Of a DNA stretch of 64,000 nt, positions 21,660 through 35,800 are shown in pieces. The DNA is taken from assembly GCF_026151205.1 (NCBI RefSeq), contig NC_087084.1, forward strand, positions 12,241,453 through 12,305,452, read 5' to 3'. Below the pieces are notes generated by a model. The model was not told the DNA's origin. It ran no database searches and saw only the letters and a list, made by a program, of their open reading frames with translations. This DNA comes from Bolinopsis microptera (Eukaryota > Ctenophora > Tentaculata > Lobata > Bolinopsidae). Within the stretch, counting starts at the first letter, position 1; each line of letters opens with the position of its first letter. The position numbers were made by a program, and so were the translations under genes.

Positions 21660-22990
21660 CCAGCTGTCAATGTCATACGTTGTAGACCTGCCGCGCACGG
21701 TAAGTGCGCGGCTGTATCGTGGCCACAATTGGTGAAACGACAATTGACAATTTGACATGACTATCATGGGGGTCACAACGTGATACAATGGCCCAGGCAG
21801 TTCAAAGTGTTTGCAGTGTGTAGAACGAAATTATACTTACCTAGCTGTTTTAGATTTCTTCTCAAAATATTTTTATTGGTTATGACCCGCCCGAGGTAAA
21901 CTGTTGACCATTGTTAATGATCTGGCCCGGCGCCATTTAATTCGAGAAGAAAGCGGCGCGCGCTACTTCGAAGAAATTTAGACGAGTAACATCCATCAAG
22001 GTAAACTGTAAAGACTAAAGAGCTTCGATCAATACTTAATTATTAATACTATGCTATATACTATACTTTAGTTGTTAGTACTAAAGTACTTATCATGCAA
22101 TACTTGTTAATATTATATACACATGTACACTATAGTGTGCGCTGCAGGTCATCTGGTCATCATTCACCATTGCCCTATTATAAATTGACCATTGTTAACG
22201 GTCTGGCCCGGCGCGCGATACTTCGTAGCAATTGCCATAGGGCAATATTTTGAGAAGAAAGCGGCGCGCGCTACTTCGAAGAAATTTAGACGAGTAACAT
22301 CCGTTAAATTTTAAATTATTAATCAACAATGTATAAACAACCAATTACAAATTACCTATTACCTAGCTTTTGGTAGCGCAAGGCATCCAATACACAATAA
22401 TACTGTTCGCATGCAAACTATATTAACCACAACTTCGTTAGATCATCGCCGAAATGCACCGTACCACTGGGCACAGGGGGGGGGGGCTAAAACCGGGTTC
22501 AAGGCTTTCGATCAAACGCTGCCATTTATCGCCAAAAGTGCAATTTTAACCTCATGATACAGTTGCTCTCGTCCAATAAAATAGTTAATAGCTGCATAGT
22601 GCATTTATATTTAATTTTATGTAAGTCAAGCTCTGCATATGGCATTGTCATACGTTGTATGACCCGCCGCGCACGAAGTGCGCGGCTCCCCCTGTATCGT
22701 CAGAACGATAAAGGGGTTTCCACATAGTGAAACGACCGTGGGGGTCGCAACGTGATACAAATATGGCATACGAAAATATATGTGTTTTAATCATACACAA
22801 TGACTTGTAGTTGTAGCGCGATGCACTATAACTGGGCCGCGCACCAAATAATGCTTCCTGCCGTGCAACCTTCGGTTGACGGATGTTACTCGTTTAAATT
22901 TCTTCGAAGTATCGCGCCGCTTAACTTTCTTTTTGAAATGTTAGGCCCGAAGGAATATCAAGAAGTAGCGCGCGCCGGGCAAGTCCATTA
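21660..22990. repeat. GC-rich dispersed hairpin-repeat cluster
   Basis: Two related modules at 21672-21790 and 22645-22762 share TGTCATACGTTGTA, a GCGCAC/GTGCGC hairpin, and GGGGGTCnCAACGTGATACAA. A second module (GCGGCGCGCGCTACTTCGAA, then GAAATTTAGACGAGTAACAT) occurs directly at about 21945 and 22260 and inverted at about 22880-22980. The local composition is far richer in GC than the surroundings. It probably represents nested non-autonomous elements. Confidence 0.75.
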
Positions 22991-22991
22991 A

Positions 22992-24229
22992 CAATAGACA
23001 ACACCTTCAGTAGATCACGGCGAGATGCACCACTAGCAGAGCCTCGCCCAGCTGCGCGAAGGATTGACATTGTGACTCAAAGTTATTGTGTTTAATTTAA
23101 TTTGTTTATAGCTTTTTCTTTTATTTTGAAAAACTTAATTTTGATTTCCGGATGTCAGTTTTAATTTTATATTTTTTAAAGCGCTCAAAATATACCAATT
23201 TTGAATTTAAATGATTTTAAAATTTTATACGTTTTGGGTCTTTTCACAAGAATTTTCAAATATATTGGCTATGTTTGCCAAATCACCGTGGCATAGACAT
23301 TTTTGATATTACATTTAAGGTCATTTTATATCACACGGGTCAAAGATATTCAGATACTGTGGAATGTATAATATAAGGAAGCGCCTTCGTTTCAAAATCT
23401 CTAGAGCATGAAAAACAGTCATGATTTCTCTCCGGGGGGACAAAGGTGCGAAAAAGAACTTTGTCAATATAGATAGTTTAGATTTGAACTTGGAGCGAGC
23501 CACAAGGCCACGAGTGATTTTCAAATGTGTCTCCCAATTTTGAGATAGGGAAAATATTGCAGAGGCGGCTATTGAGGGCGTCCAGGCGTCCGTGGACGCT
23601 TTTAAATTATTATCTGGTGGCTGGTGCTTAAAATAGAAATAGTAATTAGTGATAGTGTTAGGAAATAACAAATCGCAATATAAAGGTCTTTGTTTACTAT
23701 CATACGTTTAAATGTAAGCGCACGCATGATCTTCGTGAAATTTTGTGTTGTAGGGAGTCCAATCCTACCTCTGGACTACTCAGCAGCGCAGTTTTAACAC
23801 ATAGTTAATTGTAGACGTTACAAAGCACATCGTGCACATCCCACTACAGGTAATCTATTATGATTTGCCTCGATTTGGGGGTCCAGGACCCTTTGAACTA
23901 TTGACTGTTGTGATACTGCGCGGCTGAGATCGTACACGTGTGGTGTCCTGTTTCACCCATGTTATAAGTTTTTTTTAGAAAAGAATATTCAAACAATATA
24001 CACATAATATAGCAATGGCCAATTGGCTGACTATAAGGTCATGGCCTGAACTTTAATAGTCAAGTGATGCTAAAGCAGAGCACAAATATGTAATAAGTTA
24101 ATAGATAAAAATACTGATTCAATGATTAAAATTATAGCTGTGAGTGTCAATAAATTACTGTGTCATAAAAAAAGGAACGATGTACACGTGATCTGAGATA
24201 CCAATATCTCAATATCAAAAGGATAGTGT
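22992..24229. other. Non-coding spacer
   Basis: I see no supported gene. A short ORF at 23321-23671 (minus) has no recognisable features. Confidence 0.4.
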
Positions 24230-25310
24230 CTAGAAACATTCATAGTCCATGGTGGCAGGTATCAAGTTAAACGAAGTTACACTGACTGGCAATGTATACG
24301 ATTGCCGTCTCCCTCTCTCACCCCTGACCGCTATCAGGGTGCTCCTGAGGATTGAGAATCTAATCCTGGTGTGCATGTAACACATAATAGCCGCATAGTC
24401 TTCTCCTCTCTTCTGGGATAGTTTTTCAGCGAGTCTCTTGTGGTATCTTGTGGCTTGTGGACCCCATCCGCCATTTGTTGAGTATATAAGTGGGGTAAAG
24501 GTGCCTTTTTCCACCTGGATGATTCTGTTGTTGTACTTTTTCATTTTCCTCATTTCATGAGCTTTATAGATCTGTTCCATATCTTTTTTGACATATGTGG
24601 GTGAGTTGGGGTGGGTAACACAGACATCAAAGAATGTTCGTTCAAATGTGCTCCAGAGACCTCGTGAGGATACATCAGGTGCAGCTCTATCAGCATTGGT
24701 ACCAACAATTTCTTCATTATCAAGGGGTATCAATGCTGGCTCAGTCACTACATCTCTGCATACTTCACGCTGCAGCTCTGCATTTAGATCGCGGATGTTG
24801 TTGTGTCTCATAGAAACATAGCCACCTTTCTTGCATATAAGTGTGTGATTCACATTATTTCTCTCTCCACAAGCACAGTGAAATGGGGTGTTAGGGATCT
24901 CCCAACCATAACGCAAGTACAGAGCATCACGGAACTCAATCTTGTTCAGGGAGTAGCCAAATCTCTTCAATGGAAGTGCAGTAAGCCAACATCCTGAACC
25001 TTTCTCTTTGATGAACTGGAGAGATCTCTTTAGGTTGGGATCTCTTACACTGTCCTCTATTGATTTGCTAACCGTAAATAAGTGTTTCTCCTTGATTGCC
25101 TTGAGACTTTTTATTATGTCATTTTGAATTGACATGTTGTAATGTTCAAGGGTGTTTTGCTGGTTGATAATCAGGTCTGTGAGGTCTTTTGTGATGGTGA
25201 CTGAGGCTGTGAATTCTCTATTGCAGTTTTCAACTGGGTTGGAGATACCTAGGCCACCATGTCTGACTGGCAATGCAAATATGTTATAAGTTTTTGTTTT
25301 TGTTTGCTGT
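24230..25310 (-). mobile_element. C-terminal part of a reverse-transcriptase element with CCHC and endonuclease-like region
   Basis: The frame is open for about 347 residues and continues upstream without an ATG (FALPVRHGGLGISNP). This phrase usually follows the RT thumb in such elements, so the RT itself is missing. A CxC-x7-H-x3-C knuckle (CACGERNNVNHTLIC) and a PD...FFDV region (APDVSSRGLW, then ERTFFDVCVTHP) resemble the zinc knuckle and restriction-like endonuclease at the C-terminus of R2/NeSL-type LINEs. The endonuclease assignment is inference. 5'-truncated copy without in-frame stops. Confidence 0.65.
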
Positions 25311-25702
25311 CGCCTGTAAAGTGTTACACATTACATTTACAAGGCCCTGTGTGTAATGTAATCGGTAGTTTGGAGGGATCAGCTTGAGCCGGCTCCCAAG
25401 CCCCCTTCCCCCAGTCCATCGATTGGACCCCCAACAAAACTGCCAGCCAGCTCCCACGAGCCGCCTCTGAAATATTGAGTTTTTGAAGGGTTCTTTTTAG
25501 ATAGGGTCATTGTGACATCATGTGACATGCAATTCAATGTGTATACTTTTTAAAAAATCTTACTATATTGCAAAACTTTTATAATATTATATAATAGAAT
25601 TATTGCATTGCTGACTTTATATTATACGTAAATTGTTTTTCTTATAATTTCAATCCGTTCAGTGTAACAAGTAGTAAGATAGTAAGGAAGTTAGTTTTTG
25701 AC

Positions 25703-26158
25703 ATGTTCGTCTTTGTCTATGGAACTCTGAAAAAAGGTTTTCCTAATAGTTACCTCCTTGCTGATGTCAACTTTGTCGGAGAGGCACAGACTGTTGACAA
25801 ATACCCACTTATTGTTGCCTCAAGATTCAATATTCCCTATCTCCTGGGAGCAAAAGGTGTTGGAAATCAAATTATCGGAGAAGTGTACGACGTAACAGAC
25901 TCTCAGTTGAAGGTTCTAGATACTTTAGAAAGGTACCCTGAATTTTACAATCGCATTGAAATACCAATAGAACTAGCTATTGATTCTAAAGTGATAACCT
26001 GTTCTACGTATGTGTTGGATAGGTACAAGGATTCTCTGTTGCAATGCAAAATGCTGAAAAGTTATTCTAAAGATGCAAGCATGCTTTATCTCAAACCCTG
26101 TGACAGATCTACTCAAACTACCGACCACCGAGACGATGTGATGGACTATTCAAAATGA
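25703..26158 (+). CDS. Gamma-glutamylaminecyclotransferase-like protein (GGACT/AIG2 family)
   Basis: A complete intronless ORF of 151 residues. The N-terminus has the family signature VYGTLKKGFPNSYLL, the nucleotide-like loop that binds the gamma-glutamyl group. The motif LDTLERYPEFYNR contains the position of the catalytic Glu in the AIG2/GGCT fold, and Tyr and Arg follow as in the family. GGACT cleaves gamma-glutamyl-epsilon-lysine released from transglutaminase crosslinks to give 5-oxoproline and lysine. The length matches vertebrate GGACT (about 150 residues, from memory). The last 20 residues (DRSTQTTDHRDDVMDYSK) are not conserved as far as I know. It lies 740 bp upstream of the first DNAJC3 exon, on the same strand. 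Confidence 0.88.
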   Translation: MFVFVYGTLKKGFPNSYLLADVNFVGEAQTVDKYPLIVASRFNIPYLLGAKGVGNQIIGEVYDVTDSQLKVLDTLERYPEFYNRIEIPIELAIDSKVITCSTYVLDRYKDSLLQCKMLKSYSKDASMLYLKPCDRSTQTTDHRDDVMDYSK

Positions 26159-26898
26159 TAGTTTCTTTTTCGTGACGAAAAAATATCAATTATCCATTCA
26201 TTGACTTTCCTATCTGTAAACGATTGTTTTCCTTCTATTCTGACGAATTATGATCCATCTGTTTTCTGTATACCCAGAAACATCTTTGCAGCTTTTTTCT
26301 AAGATTGAAGTTTAACAAATATCCATGTTTAAATGCTTGTGAAGGGCTGACACTGATCTAATTATAGATAAAGTGTAAAATATTCACATATCTATATCAA
26401 AACATTCCAAAAATATCAATTATTTACAATACGCCTTTTAGAAATCATATCTTTCTTAAATATTTCTAATTTAGCTTTTAAACTTTAAAGAACTGTCTCA
26501 GGGTTCTTGACATCGGAGGAATTTTATTCCAATATTGCCTAACCCTCTCCAAAAGAAAAGATAATTGACAATTTGCTTAACTAGCTCAGTTTAGCGCTGC
26601 GCACCAACAAGAAAACAACAATTTCAAGAAAACAGTAACTCAATTCTTAAAATCCCCAAAATAACTTTGCAATTGTTACAAGCCATGCAAACAATGTTTA
26701 TTTGAAAAATAGAGGCATGTACGACACCAATTGTGTATGCAAGTTCAAGTTACCACATACAGAAATACACCCCAATCGCAAACCCTAGACCTTGAATTCA
26801 GGGAAAAATATAACTTGAATTCTGTGGCTTGGTCCATTAGTCCTATTCCTGCTAAAAGGGTTATCAGCCTATTATCAAAATGTTTCAGGTTAGCTTCC
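26159..26898. other. Spacer between the GGACT-like gene and DNAJC3
   Basis: AT-rich; should contain the DNAJC3 promoter. No TATA box or known response element stands out. Confidence 0.35.
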
Positions 26899-29800
26899 AT
26901 GGTTTTGCAGACATCAGTGAGCCATCTGAAGCTTGCTATATTGTCTTTGGCAATATATGTTCACCAGACATGTAAGTTTTCCAAGTTTCAAAATTTATAT
27001 TCTTTGATTTGTAACCCTCATTCTGGTATTATCATTCATTCTATGTGGAATTGCTCGTATTGAGCTGAATTGCTCATATTTAACATAATCATAATGATAC
27101 AGCTTGTCAGACAGCATTTCAAAAAACTTGACAACAGCTAAAGGTTTGCACAGAATGGAATTATCATGATGATGGTGAAAATCTTGAAATTACTGGCTAC
27201 AATGACCATTTTATTAACAATTATAAATAAGTAGAGATTAAAAAATGTAATTTCCAAAGAGACCATTTTAAATACCAACCTTTACCCCGCTAAAACGTTA
27301 TAAACCATCAATAATTTAGTATAAAATTAAACAATTACTACACTTCAAAAGCTAAAATGAATGTTCATAGAACAAAATATTTGAGAGAAAAGGAGAGAGA
27401 AGGAGAGAGAGGGCGAGAGAGGGGGGGGGGGGGGGAAGAGAGGGAGAGAAAAAGTGAGACACTTTAGTACCACATTTGGGGTACAAAACCATTAATTAAA
27501 CAACTTTCCACCTGCTGATTTAGAAAAGCTTTGCTAATTGGCTTCGTCAGAGTTTTGTCTAAACTATAACGAAAAAAACAGTCCAATAGCTCTTACCGTT
27601 TTCTTAATTAAGTCGTTCGGAAATTACACGCAGAACACACATATTTTGGGATTATTGCTATAGATAATATGATGTGCAATGATGAACAAGCATTAACAAA
27701 ACATTATCACATTGTACTTATATCTTATGATTTGAAACAGTGTTTTTATATGAGAATAACTAAAGTATTTACAAAATTTTGTAGATTTTGTTAAGATAAG
27801 ATTGATTTTGGTCAGATTGCTGTGAACATTTCAAGTGAGCCAGATTATAATTTGGCCGCACCAAATCTTCCACAATCCACATCCTATGCTCTGTAATTTC
27901 AATATAAATGTTCTACCAATGTCAACACCATAGGTGCAAGACTATAATGTTAATTATTTGCTGCAAGCACTAAGTGATAAGTTAATGTGCTAAGGTAATT
28001 ATTTAACTCAAATTGTTATGACATTCCTATACTAGCCTTAGAAATACAGCTCTTGTACTCTGCTATATGAAGCAAAAATATTAACTCATCCCTTTTGTAT
28101 TTAACGAGATTTGAATGAATAGTTCCCTTTAAAACTTCTCTCAAAAATCAATGAAATTTGTAAATGTTCATTTGGGGGGGGGGGGGGGGGGGGGGGGGGG
28201 GTTCGCCCTGATTTTTTTTGCGAAACTTGGTTTCGAGATAACCAGTTGACCAACAAACTAGGACCGGTGACCAAACTTTTGAGGGGGTCCCGGACCCCAA
28301 CCGCCAAACGGTGCCCGCGAGGCAGCCACGCCCATATTTGGTCCAAATTAGGCTCAATTTAGCCAAATACGCACCAAATTTGATCGATTTTGGCCCATAA
28401 ATTGGTCATATATCAATATTTTTGAATGAAACCAACTTTATATGGAAGGTAAGCCTATACTACACATTCTTTATGATTATCAGCTCAGTATCTTACTAAA
28501 AAAATTTGGCGGGCAAATTCCAAAATTTTCCTGGCATTTTTCAGAATTTGGCCGCCAAATTTTTTTAAAGGCCTAACTCAAAATTCCAATACAAAACTTA
28601 AGGTCGAAATGCGATTCTACGTTGATTCTGAAATATTCATGTAAAAATATTGAAACCCTATTGAGTTCTATTGTTTTGAGCGAAATCAGTTTTGCAAATA
28701 TCGCGAACTGAGATATGGGCGGTTTTGTTGATTTTTTGCGACAATTTAAACACAGAATCCACAGTTAGTTAGATACAGAGCTGATAATCATAGAGAATGT
28801 GTAGTAAAGGCTTACCTTCCATATAAAGTTGGTTTCATTCAAAAATATTGATATTTGACCAATTTATAGGCCAAAATCGATCAAATGTGGTGCGTATGCC
28901 CAAATATAATGGTCATATGGTTTTTGGCTCATAACTCAGTCATTTTTTGTCCAATCTTGATGAAAATTTATATTCGAGTTCAGGAGACCAGTAGCTACAA
29001 GTAGTGCACCTAAAATCTGCGTTTTGGGCATGTTCAGGGTATTTGGCTAAATTGAGCCTAATTTGGACCAAATATGGGCGTTGCTGCCCCGCGGGCACCG
29101 TTTGGCGGTTGGGGTTCGGGACCCCCTCAAAAGTTCGGTCACCGCGCCGGTCCTAGTTTGTTGATCAACTACTATCTCGAAACCAAGTTTCGCAAAAAAA
29201 TCAGGGTGAACCCCCCCTTAAGTCTGAAATTACACCCGGCTCCTAGCCGGCTAGCCTGGCTCCTTTCAGTAAAGTCCATCTCAGCTATGAATTTAACCCT
29301 TTTCTTACAATGAAGCACTTCAGTAATATTTACCCCATATCAGTAATATTTACGCATCATATACTACAGGGTGTACCGTATAAAGTGTGACTTTTTTCCA
29401 CTTTAATAGTTTTTGACAGAATTAAACTTCACGGTTATTTTAACTAAATTTTGTCAGAAATATAGTTGAATTGATAAAAATAATAAAAATATGGTTACTA
29501 GTTAAGCACCTTCCAAAAAAAGCCACCCTTCGCAAAAATTAAATATTTTAGTCTGAAATTGACATTATTCATGGCTGAGGTCCAAGATTTTCAAAATCTA
29601 ATAAAAACGTTTTTAAAGATCTTCCTCAAAATTCTGCCCAGACAATCTCTTCTAAATGATCCCTAACACATATTTTGAAAGTTTCAGGATGATTAATCAA
29701 AAACAGTCGAAGAAAAAATATTTTTAGACTCGATTTTCACTACGCCGCGCCAGATAAACTCGACATAACAAAATAGCAATTTGTGAGAAATCAAAAATTG

Positions 29801-32800
29801 ATGGGGACTTGAAATTTTGTATGCATAAATTTAACACCTAGTAGTAGTGACACAATGTGATGAAGAGTTTTTAGCAACTGCTCCTTCATAATATAAAATC
29901 TTTTTTATCATTTCTCAAAAAAGTCACATAACACTTTCTATGGTACACCCTGTATATTATTAGTATTTATCTTTCATCTTATTATTTATATTTACCCCTC
30001 ATCTGATCAGTAATATTTACCCCTCATTTATCAGGGAGCACCTCAGTAAAAGAACACTTGGAACAAGGAACACAGTTACTGAGAACTGGTAATTTGGGTG
30101 AGGCACTGAACCATTACCACGCTGCTGTAGGTAAGTGATCAGTGTTTTAGAATTACTGTTTATTTGGTTAGTAACTTTTCCTATAGTACAACCGTTTCTG
30201 CAGTTTTTAGGTGAATATTAATATTTGACATTAACACTCAATTCTAATATCACTGCCAATCTGAGATATCGATTGTAAGTTTTATATCTCTAAATAAAAT
30301 CATTTTAGAGGGTGACGCGAAGAACTATCAGGCATTTTACCAGCGAGCAACAGTTTTCTTAGCACTTGGTCGTCACAGACAGGCACTTTCAGACTTTGAC
30401 ACTGTCATACGACTCAAACCTGACTTTCATCATGTATGTACAATGATTATTAATTTATAAATTTGTAGTTAGGTTTTATCGTCGCCATCGAAACGTCAAA
30501 CAGGTTTCAAAAGACTTGTGTCATTGCTCTTCAATAGAAAAACATTTGCCCACTCTCTTCGCATATACTTGTTAAATGTTAATGCTTCTTTTGTATCACC
30601 AAAAAAGATCAGGTTTTACTGTAAATATAATTTTGTTCGTTTTAACACGGTCTGATATAGCTTAAGCCTCTATACATCATAACACACTGTTTGTGGTTCC
30701 AACGATACCCAACTTTAATAAGAAATAAGCAGGACGTTGAAAGCATAACCACTTTGAATAACGTATCGGCTATCGAACTTATTTTACGTAATCTTCAATT
30801 TAATTAGCACCTTGGTTCCAACATCTGTTGGCTATGCAATTTCTTAGGTTGCTGTGAGCATAAACGTAGCGCACAGTGACAATATTGTAATTCTACATCA
30901 ACGTCAGCAGCCAAATTGCGCGGCTTTGAGCCGCGCAATGCAGACTAAAACGATCGGATACGTGTCTCTTTTACGGCAAAGAACACATTGGCCTTGACTC
31001 TTGACGTTACTTACTCGCCAGTAACCGGCAGATGATTTAAATTATTCTTTGCTAACAGCTGTTCGTCAGAAAGAAGGTCGTGTTCAAGTCTTAGCTTTAT
31101 ATAAGGTGGGAGATTGATCACAAGTCATTAAAACTATATTATAAGAAGTTGCGAAACAGCTATAAATTCCTGTGTGATCATCTTATGGATGATGATATTT
31201 TACTGATATTTTATGAAGTAATATCATTCCACGTTCATGACTATTCCATTGATATGGAATATGGATTGAATTCATCTATAATTTAATAAGGTATATCGTT
31301 CACTAATGATGGACTAACTAAATATGAAATTGCAGGCTAAGTCGGAACGTGGCAGTGTTCTCATGAAACAGGGCAGAGTTGCGGAAGCACGAGCTCAGTT
31401 CACAGATTTGGTAAGTGACGTTGCACAGATCGGCGTATTACAAAGAACTGTTTTTTAAATTTTTTTATTCCTTAATTATTGGAATACACTCAAGCTTCTC
31501 AAATATTAATCTTAAACAATTTCCTTCTACTAGTTAACCGTGGATCCAGATAAAGCCCAAGCGGGATTGAGTGACCTCCCAGTTTTGGAGCACGCCATTG
31601 AAGAGGGAGATGAATATTTTGATAATGGTGACTTTGCAACTGCTGGTAAGTCTGCTGCTCTCGCCCCTTGCTTAGTGTATAATCCAAACGACTGAAAAAC
31701 CCCTTACCTCGGCTATCACTATCTCAGCTGTTTCTCAAGATACGACACTTTTTTGCCCAGTGGCGTAACGAAGGGCCCCGCTGACCCCGCTGTGCAGGGG
31801 GCGCCGTCTTAGGGGGGCGCCAAATCGTCGTTTGAATGTGGGACAATCTCGAAAACTTAACTAAAGTACTAGCAAAACTGCGCGTTTTGCTCTAGATACA
31901 CACTTTTTTAGAGATTTTACCGGCATATCCTCTAAAATCACCTAATTTGTTCAATTTTAGGGAGGCGCCAACAGGGGGCGCCTTTTCGGCGGGGGGGGGG
32001 GGGGGGCCAACAGGCAACGTTACGCCACTGTTTTTGCCCCGCCTATTTTTAGGCGTAACGCTAAATTTCACTTGTTATTAAAATTATCTCCATCAATACC
32101 GTGTGGAATGGAAAAGATGAGTAATCTTAGATTACATCGCTCCAAGATCACGTAACTATCTAGTGGCCCTGTCATTGAAGCAGGCGTACGTTGGTCATGT
32201 ATCATTGATAAGTTAATCATTTCAGTTGATCATTACGATGTTGCTATTGATATAGCTAAGTGGGATACTGGTTTACGGGAGAAGAGAGCTGAAACGTACT
32301 TGAAGATAGGTTTGTAACAATAAATATTAAGTTTTTAACCTAGATTAATTGTCTTTAATTTGTTTTCTAATAATAAATAAATATCTTAATTTCTACATAT
32401 TTTTACCCGTAATAACATGAGAAATGACAGAATAATAGACTACTTAACAACCTAAAATATGCAGGTAACATTATAAACGCTATCGGAGATGTGAGAGCTA
32501 TAGCGAAGCTAACTAACGATAACACAGAAGCTTATCTAAAGTTATCACAGTTGCATTATATCATGGGAGAGGAGGAGGAATCGTTGAAGTAAGTTAATTA
32601 ATTATTTAATTAGATAATCGTTGAAGTAAGTTTGATTTTTTTAATTTTTTGATTTTTAAAGTTAGCTTACTTGTTAGTTAATGTTTGTAGAACAATTAAA
32701 TTTGAGGTGATCGAGAACTAAGATAAAATAAACTTGCTAAAGCTAGTAAATAGACAGCAATAAGAATTTAGTATTTGTATATGAAAAGCACTAATAGTGA

Positions 32801-35800
32801 ATGTAGTTTCAAGTAACACTTTACTGGTAATTTCGTTAGAACTTAACAACATATTGTCTCCAAATCAAGATTATGATTTAATCAGGTGAATTTTATTAAA
32901 ACCATGTACAAAGATGCTCTTATATGTCCAGAAAGTAAAGATGCAAAAACATCATAACTACAAGGTCTCCTTGATCGTTCTATAATGATTAAACTATAAT
33001 CTTCACTTGGCTACATAGCTGAAACGCTAGATTTATCACCAGAACTATGTGCTCCCGACCTAGTCCTAGCTCTATTACCCCGAATTACCGTCTGCCTCGA
33101 CAGCTTCCTGATCCCCAGCGAAATAGAAGCCGTCAAATCCATGGTCTGATCACGTGACAAAAACTTCCTAAACTTGGCAATCCTCCAGTAATACACAGCC
33201 GGGTTCAACAAGCTGTTCATACCCACGGAAACGGGACATGCAATAAACCAGGCGTAGTAAAAGAGAAAGTTACTGTCATAATACTTGTACAGGGATGTGT
33301 ACATGTCTTGTACGGTAGTACTGGTACTGTTATACCTCCATCTAGCTGTTAGAGACACCACCACAAACGCGGGGATATTACAGATGATATACAGCAGGGT
33401 CACTATAAGAATTGTTTTAGCGGCCTTCACCTGACGACGTGTCGATGATACATTCGCCCGTTTACTAGCCCGACGTTGTGTCCTCCGCAAGCAATAAACA
33501 GACAGCACAAATGAGCATGTTATCGGGAAGAACGGTAACCCCGTCAGACAAATCCATATTATCCGAATTAGATGCTCACTCCGGGCATCAGTTGCCTGAA
33601 TGATATAATCAGGTGATCTCTGAGCTAGTCCACTGAGGGTACAGAACATGTATCTGACATCATAATACACCACAACATACTCCGCCGCCAGCAGAAAACA
33701 CAGTAACCCTGAGATGAAGAGCAGGTAGAGAGCTGGTATGATCCTAGCTAGGGTGGCAGGGAGGATGCGTAGAGGGAAGAGGAGGAGGATGAGACGGGAG
33801 ACACTCAACACACTGATCATGAAGACGGAGAGGATGGAGAGGACACCCCATGTGAACCCCCAGATCCAGCAGAAAGTAGGAGTGGAGAAGAGAGTACCGT
33901 GTCTGTTGCTGGCTAGAGAGGAGTCTGATATTGCTCCTAGGGTGAGGCACACTATAACATCCACCAGGGTTATCAGCGTGTACACTCTGTTGAAGTAAGC
34001 CTGAAAAGGATTGAGGGTTATTTATTACAGCTTTAAAATTCAGAGAAGTCCTGGGTTTTTTTTTTCGAGAAGACCTCGGATGTAAAGACATCGATATCGT
34101 TGGGAAAGTTTGAAGTAACCAACTTGATCCTTTAAACACACTGGAAACTTGATATTTATTATAAAAACTCACCTGAACAGGATTACGATTCTTCTGTCTG
34201 GAGAAGTAGAGGAATGCTGTGTATACTACACGTGATGCCCATATAAGGAGTGTATACTACACGTGATGCCCATATAAGGAGTGTATACTACAAGTAATGC
34301 CCACACTAGAAACTTGATATTTATTATAAAAACTCACCTGAACAGGATTACGATTCTTCTGTCTGGAGAAGTAGAGGAATGCTGTGATGTTAGCTGGGAC
34401 ACCAATAACTAGCATTATAGTCAGGGACACTCCAAATATGGTATCTGTGGAGCCCGAGTACTGTCCGAGTCCTTCCATCTACACGCCTAATTATATGACT
34501 AATTATCAGATAATTAAATTATACTAATTATCAGATGATTAATTAATTAAATTATACTAATTATCAGATAATTAATTAATTAAATTATACTAATTATCAG
34601 ATAATTAATTAATTAAATTATACTATACCAATACGAAATGCGGATACTATGTGAAGTTGTTAAACCGGAACTGATATTTAACTAGTGATATGCACAAAAT
34701 GTTATATATTTAAGTATAATGCTGGCTGTCACGTTGTCATGCAGCTTGCTTTGTAATTGTGATGATTAATAATAATGTTAACACAAGATTGACAAATCCT
34801 GACCTGCCATTGTTATCGGGCTTCCTGTTATAAAGTTATAACATCTAACGTTGTCAATTATGCAACATAATGACATAAAATAATAGTCAACGTCGACAAA
34901 GTAGAATCTGCCCCTAGTTTGTTGATGAAGAGGTCAAATATACTGAACAATAAGACGGATTATACATAAGTTTGATTAATCGAGATTTGAAGCTTGTGGT
35001 GCCTCCTAACCCACTTATTTATCCCACTGCTTAGTTACATTATGGTTAGTGAAAGTATAATTATATTCATACCAGATTTGACATTTCATTTTACAAATTG
35101 TTGGTAAGTCGAGTTTTATACCAGGATGTTGCCACCGATGGCACAACATGATGATAGCAAACAACTATAATAACAAGCGCAGGTAAATTCCGAAAATCAA
35201 CGCAACAAAATCTCTCCAAAATAGCATAAATTTCTGTCAATGACACTGTCATAATTGTTGGAGATGCATTCCAAATTCCTCTTTTCGTACAGACACATAA
35301 TCATAATATATGATAATATACATGATAATATAGCTAGATAGACTGTCAAAGAATTTGCGCCACGTGAAGTTCTGAGTTTGTATAGACTTATATAAGTCAA
35401 CAGTACATGTTGCAACTTTCGGCTTTACGTTTAATGGCGTTTGGGAGCAAATAATTGGAGGAAACGTAACTGCCAGTGAACTTCACGTTTCTATAGTAAA
35501 ACAGGTAGAATTACCATGGCAACTTGTTATGTCAAGTTTCACTGGACTTTCGAGCGAAGTGCACTCTATTATGACCTTTCATTATCAAAACCACCAATCC
35601 TGGTACCCAGATCTTCACAAATCTACTAGTTATAAGATTAAATGGTGTATCAGTGGACTATTAGACTAAGTTTTGAGTTTCGTATTATCTAAAACGCTAT
35701 CTTAAAAAAAAAAACAACTGAGTATTGTTGTAAAGCTTAAGCAAACAATTGGGAATAAGAAAGAAGCCTGTTGTAAAGATTGTTGAAATACTTTGGTAAA

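Noticed and set aside
28101-28366. Pro-rich ORFs over the G run
   Set aside because: The frames come from the G/C homopolymer at the MITE end.
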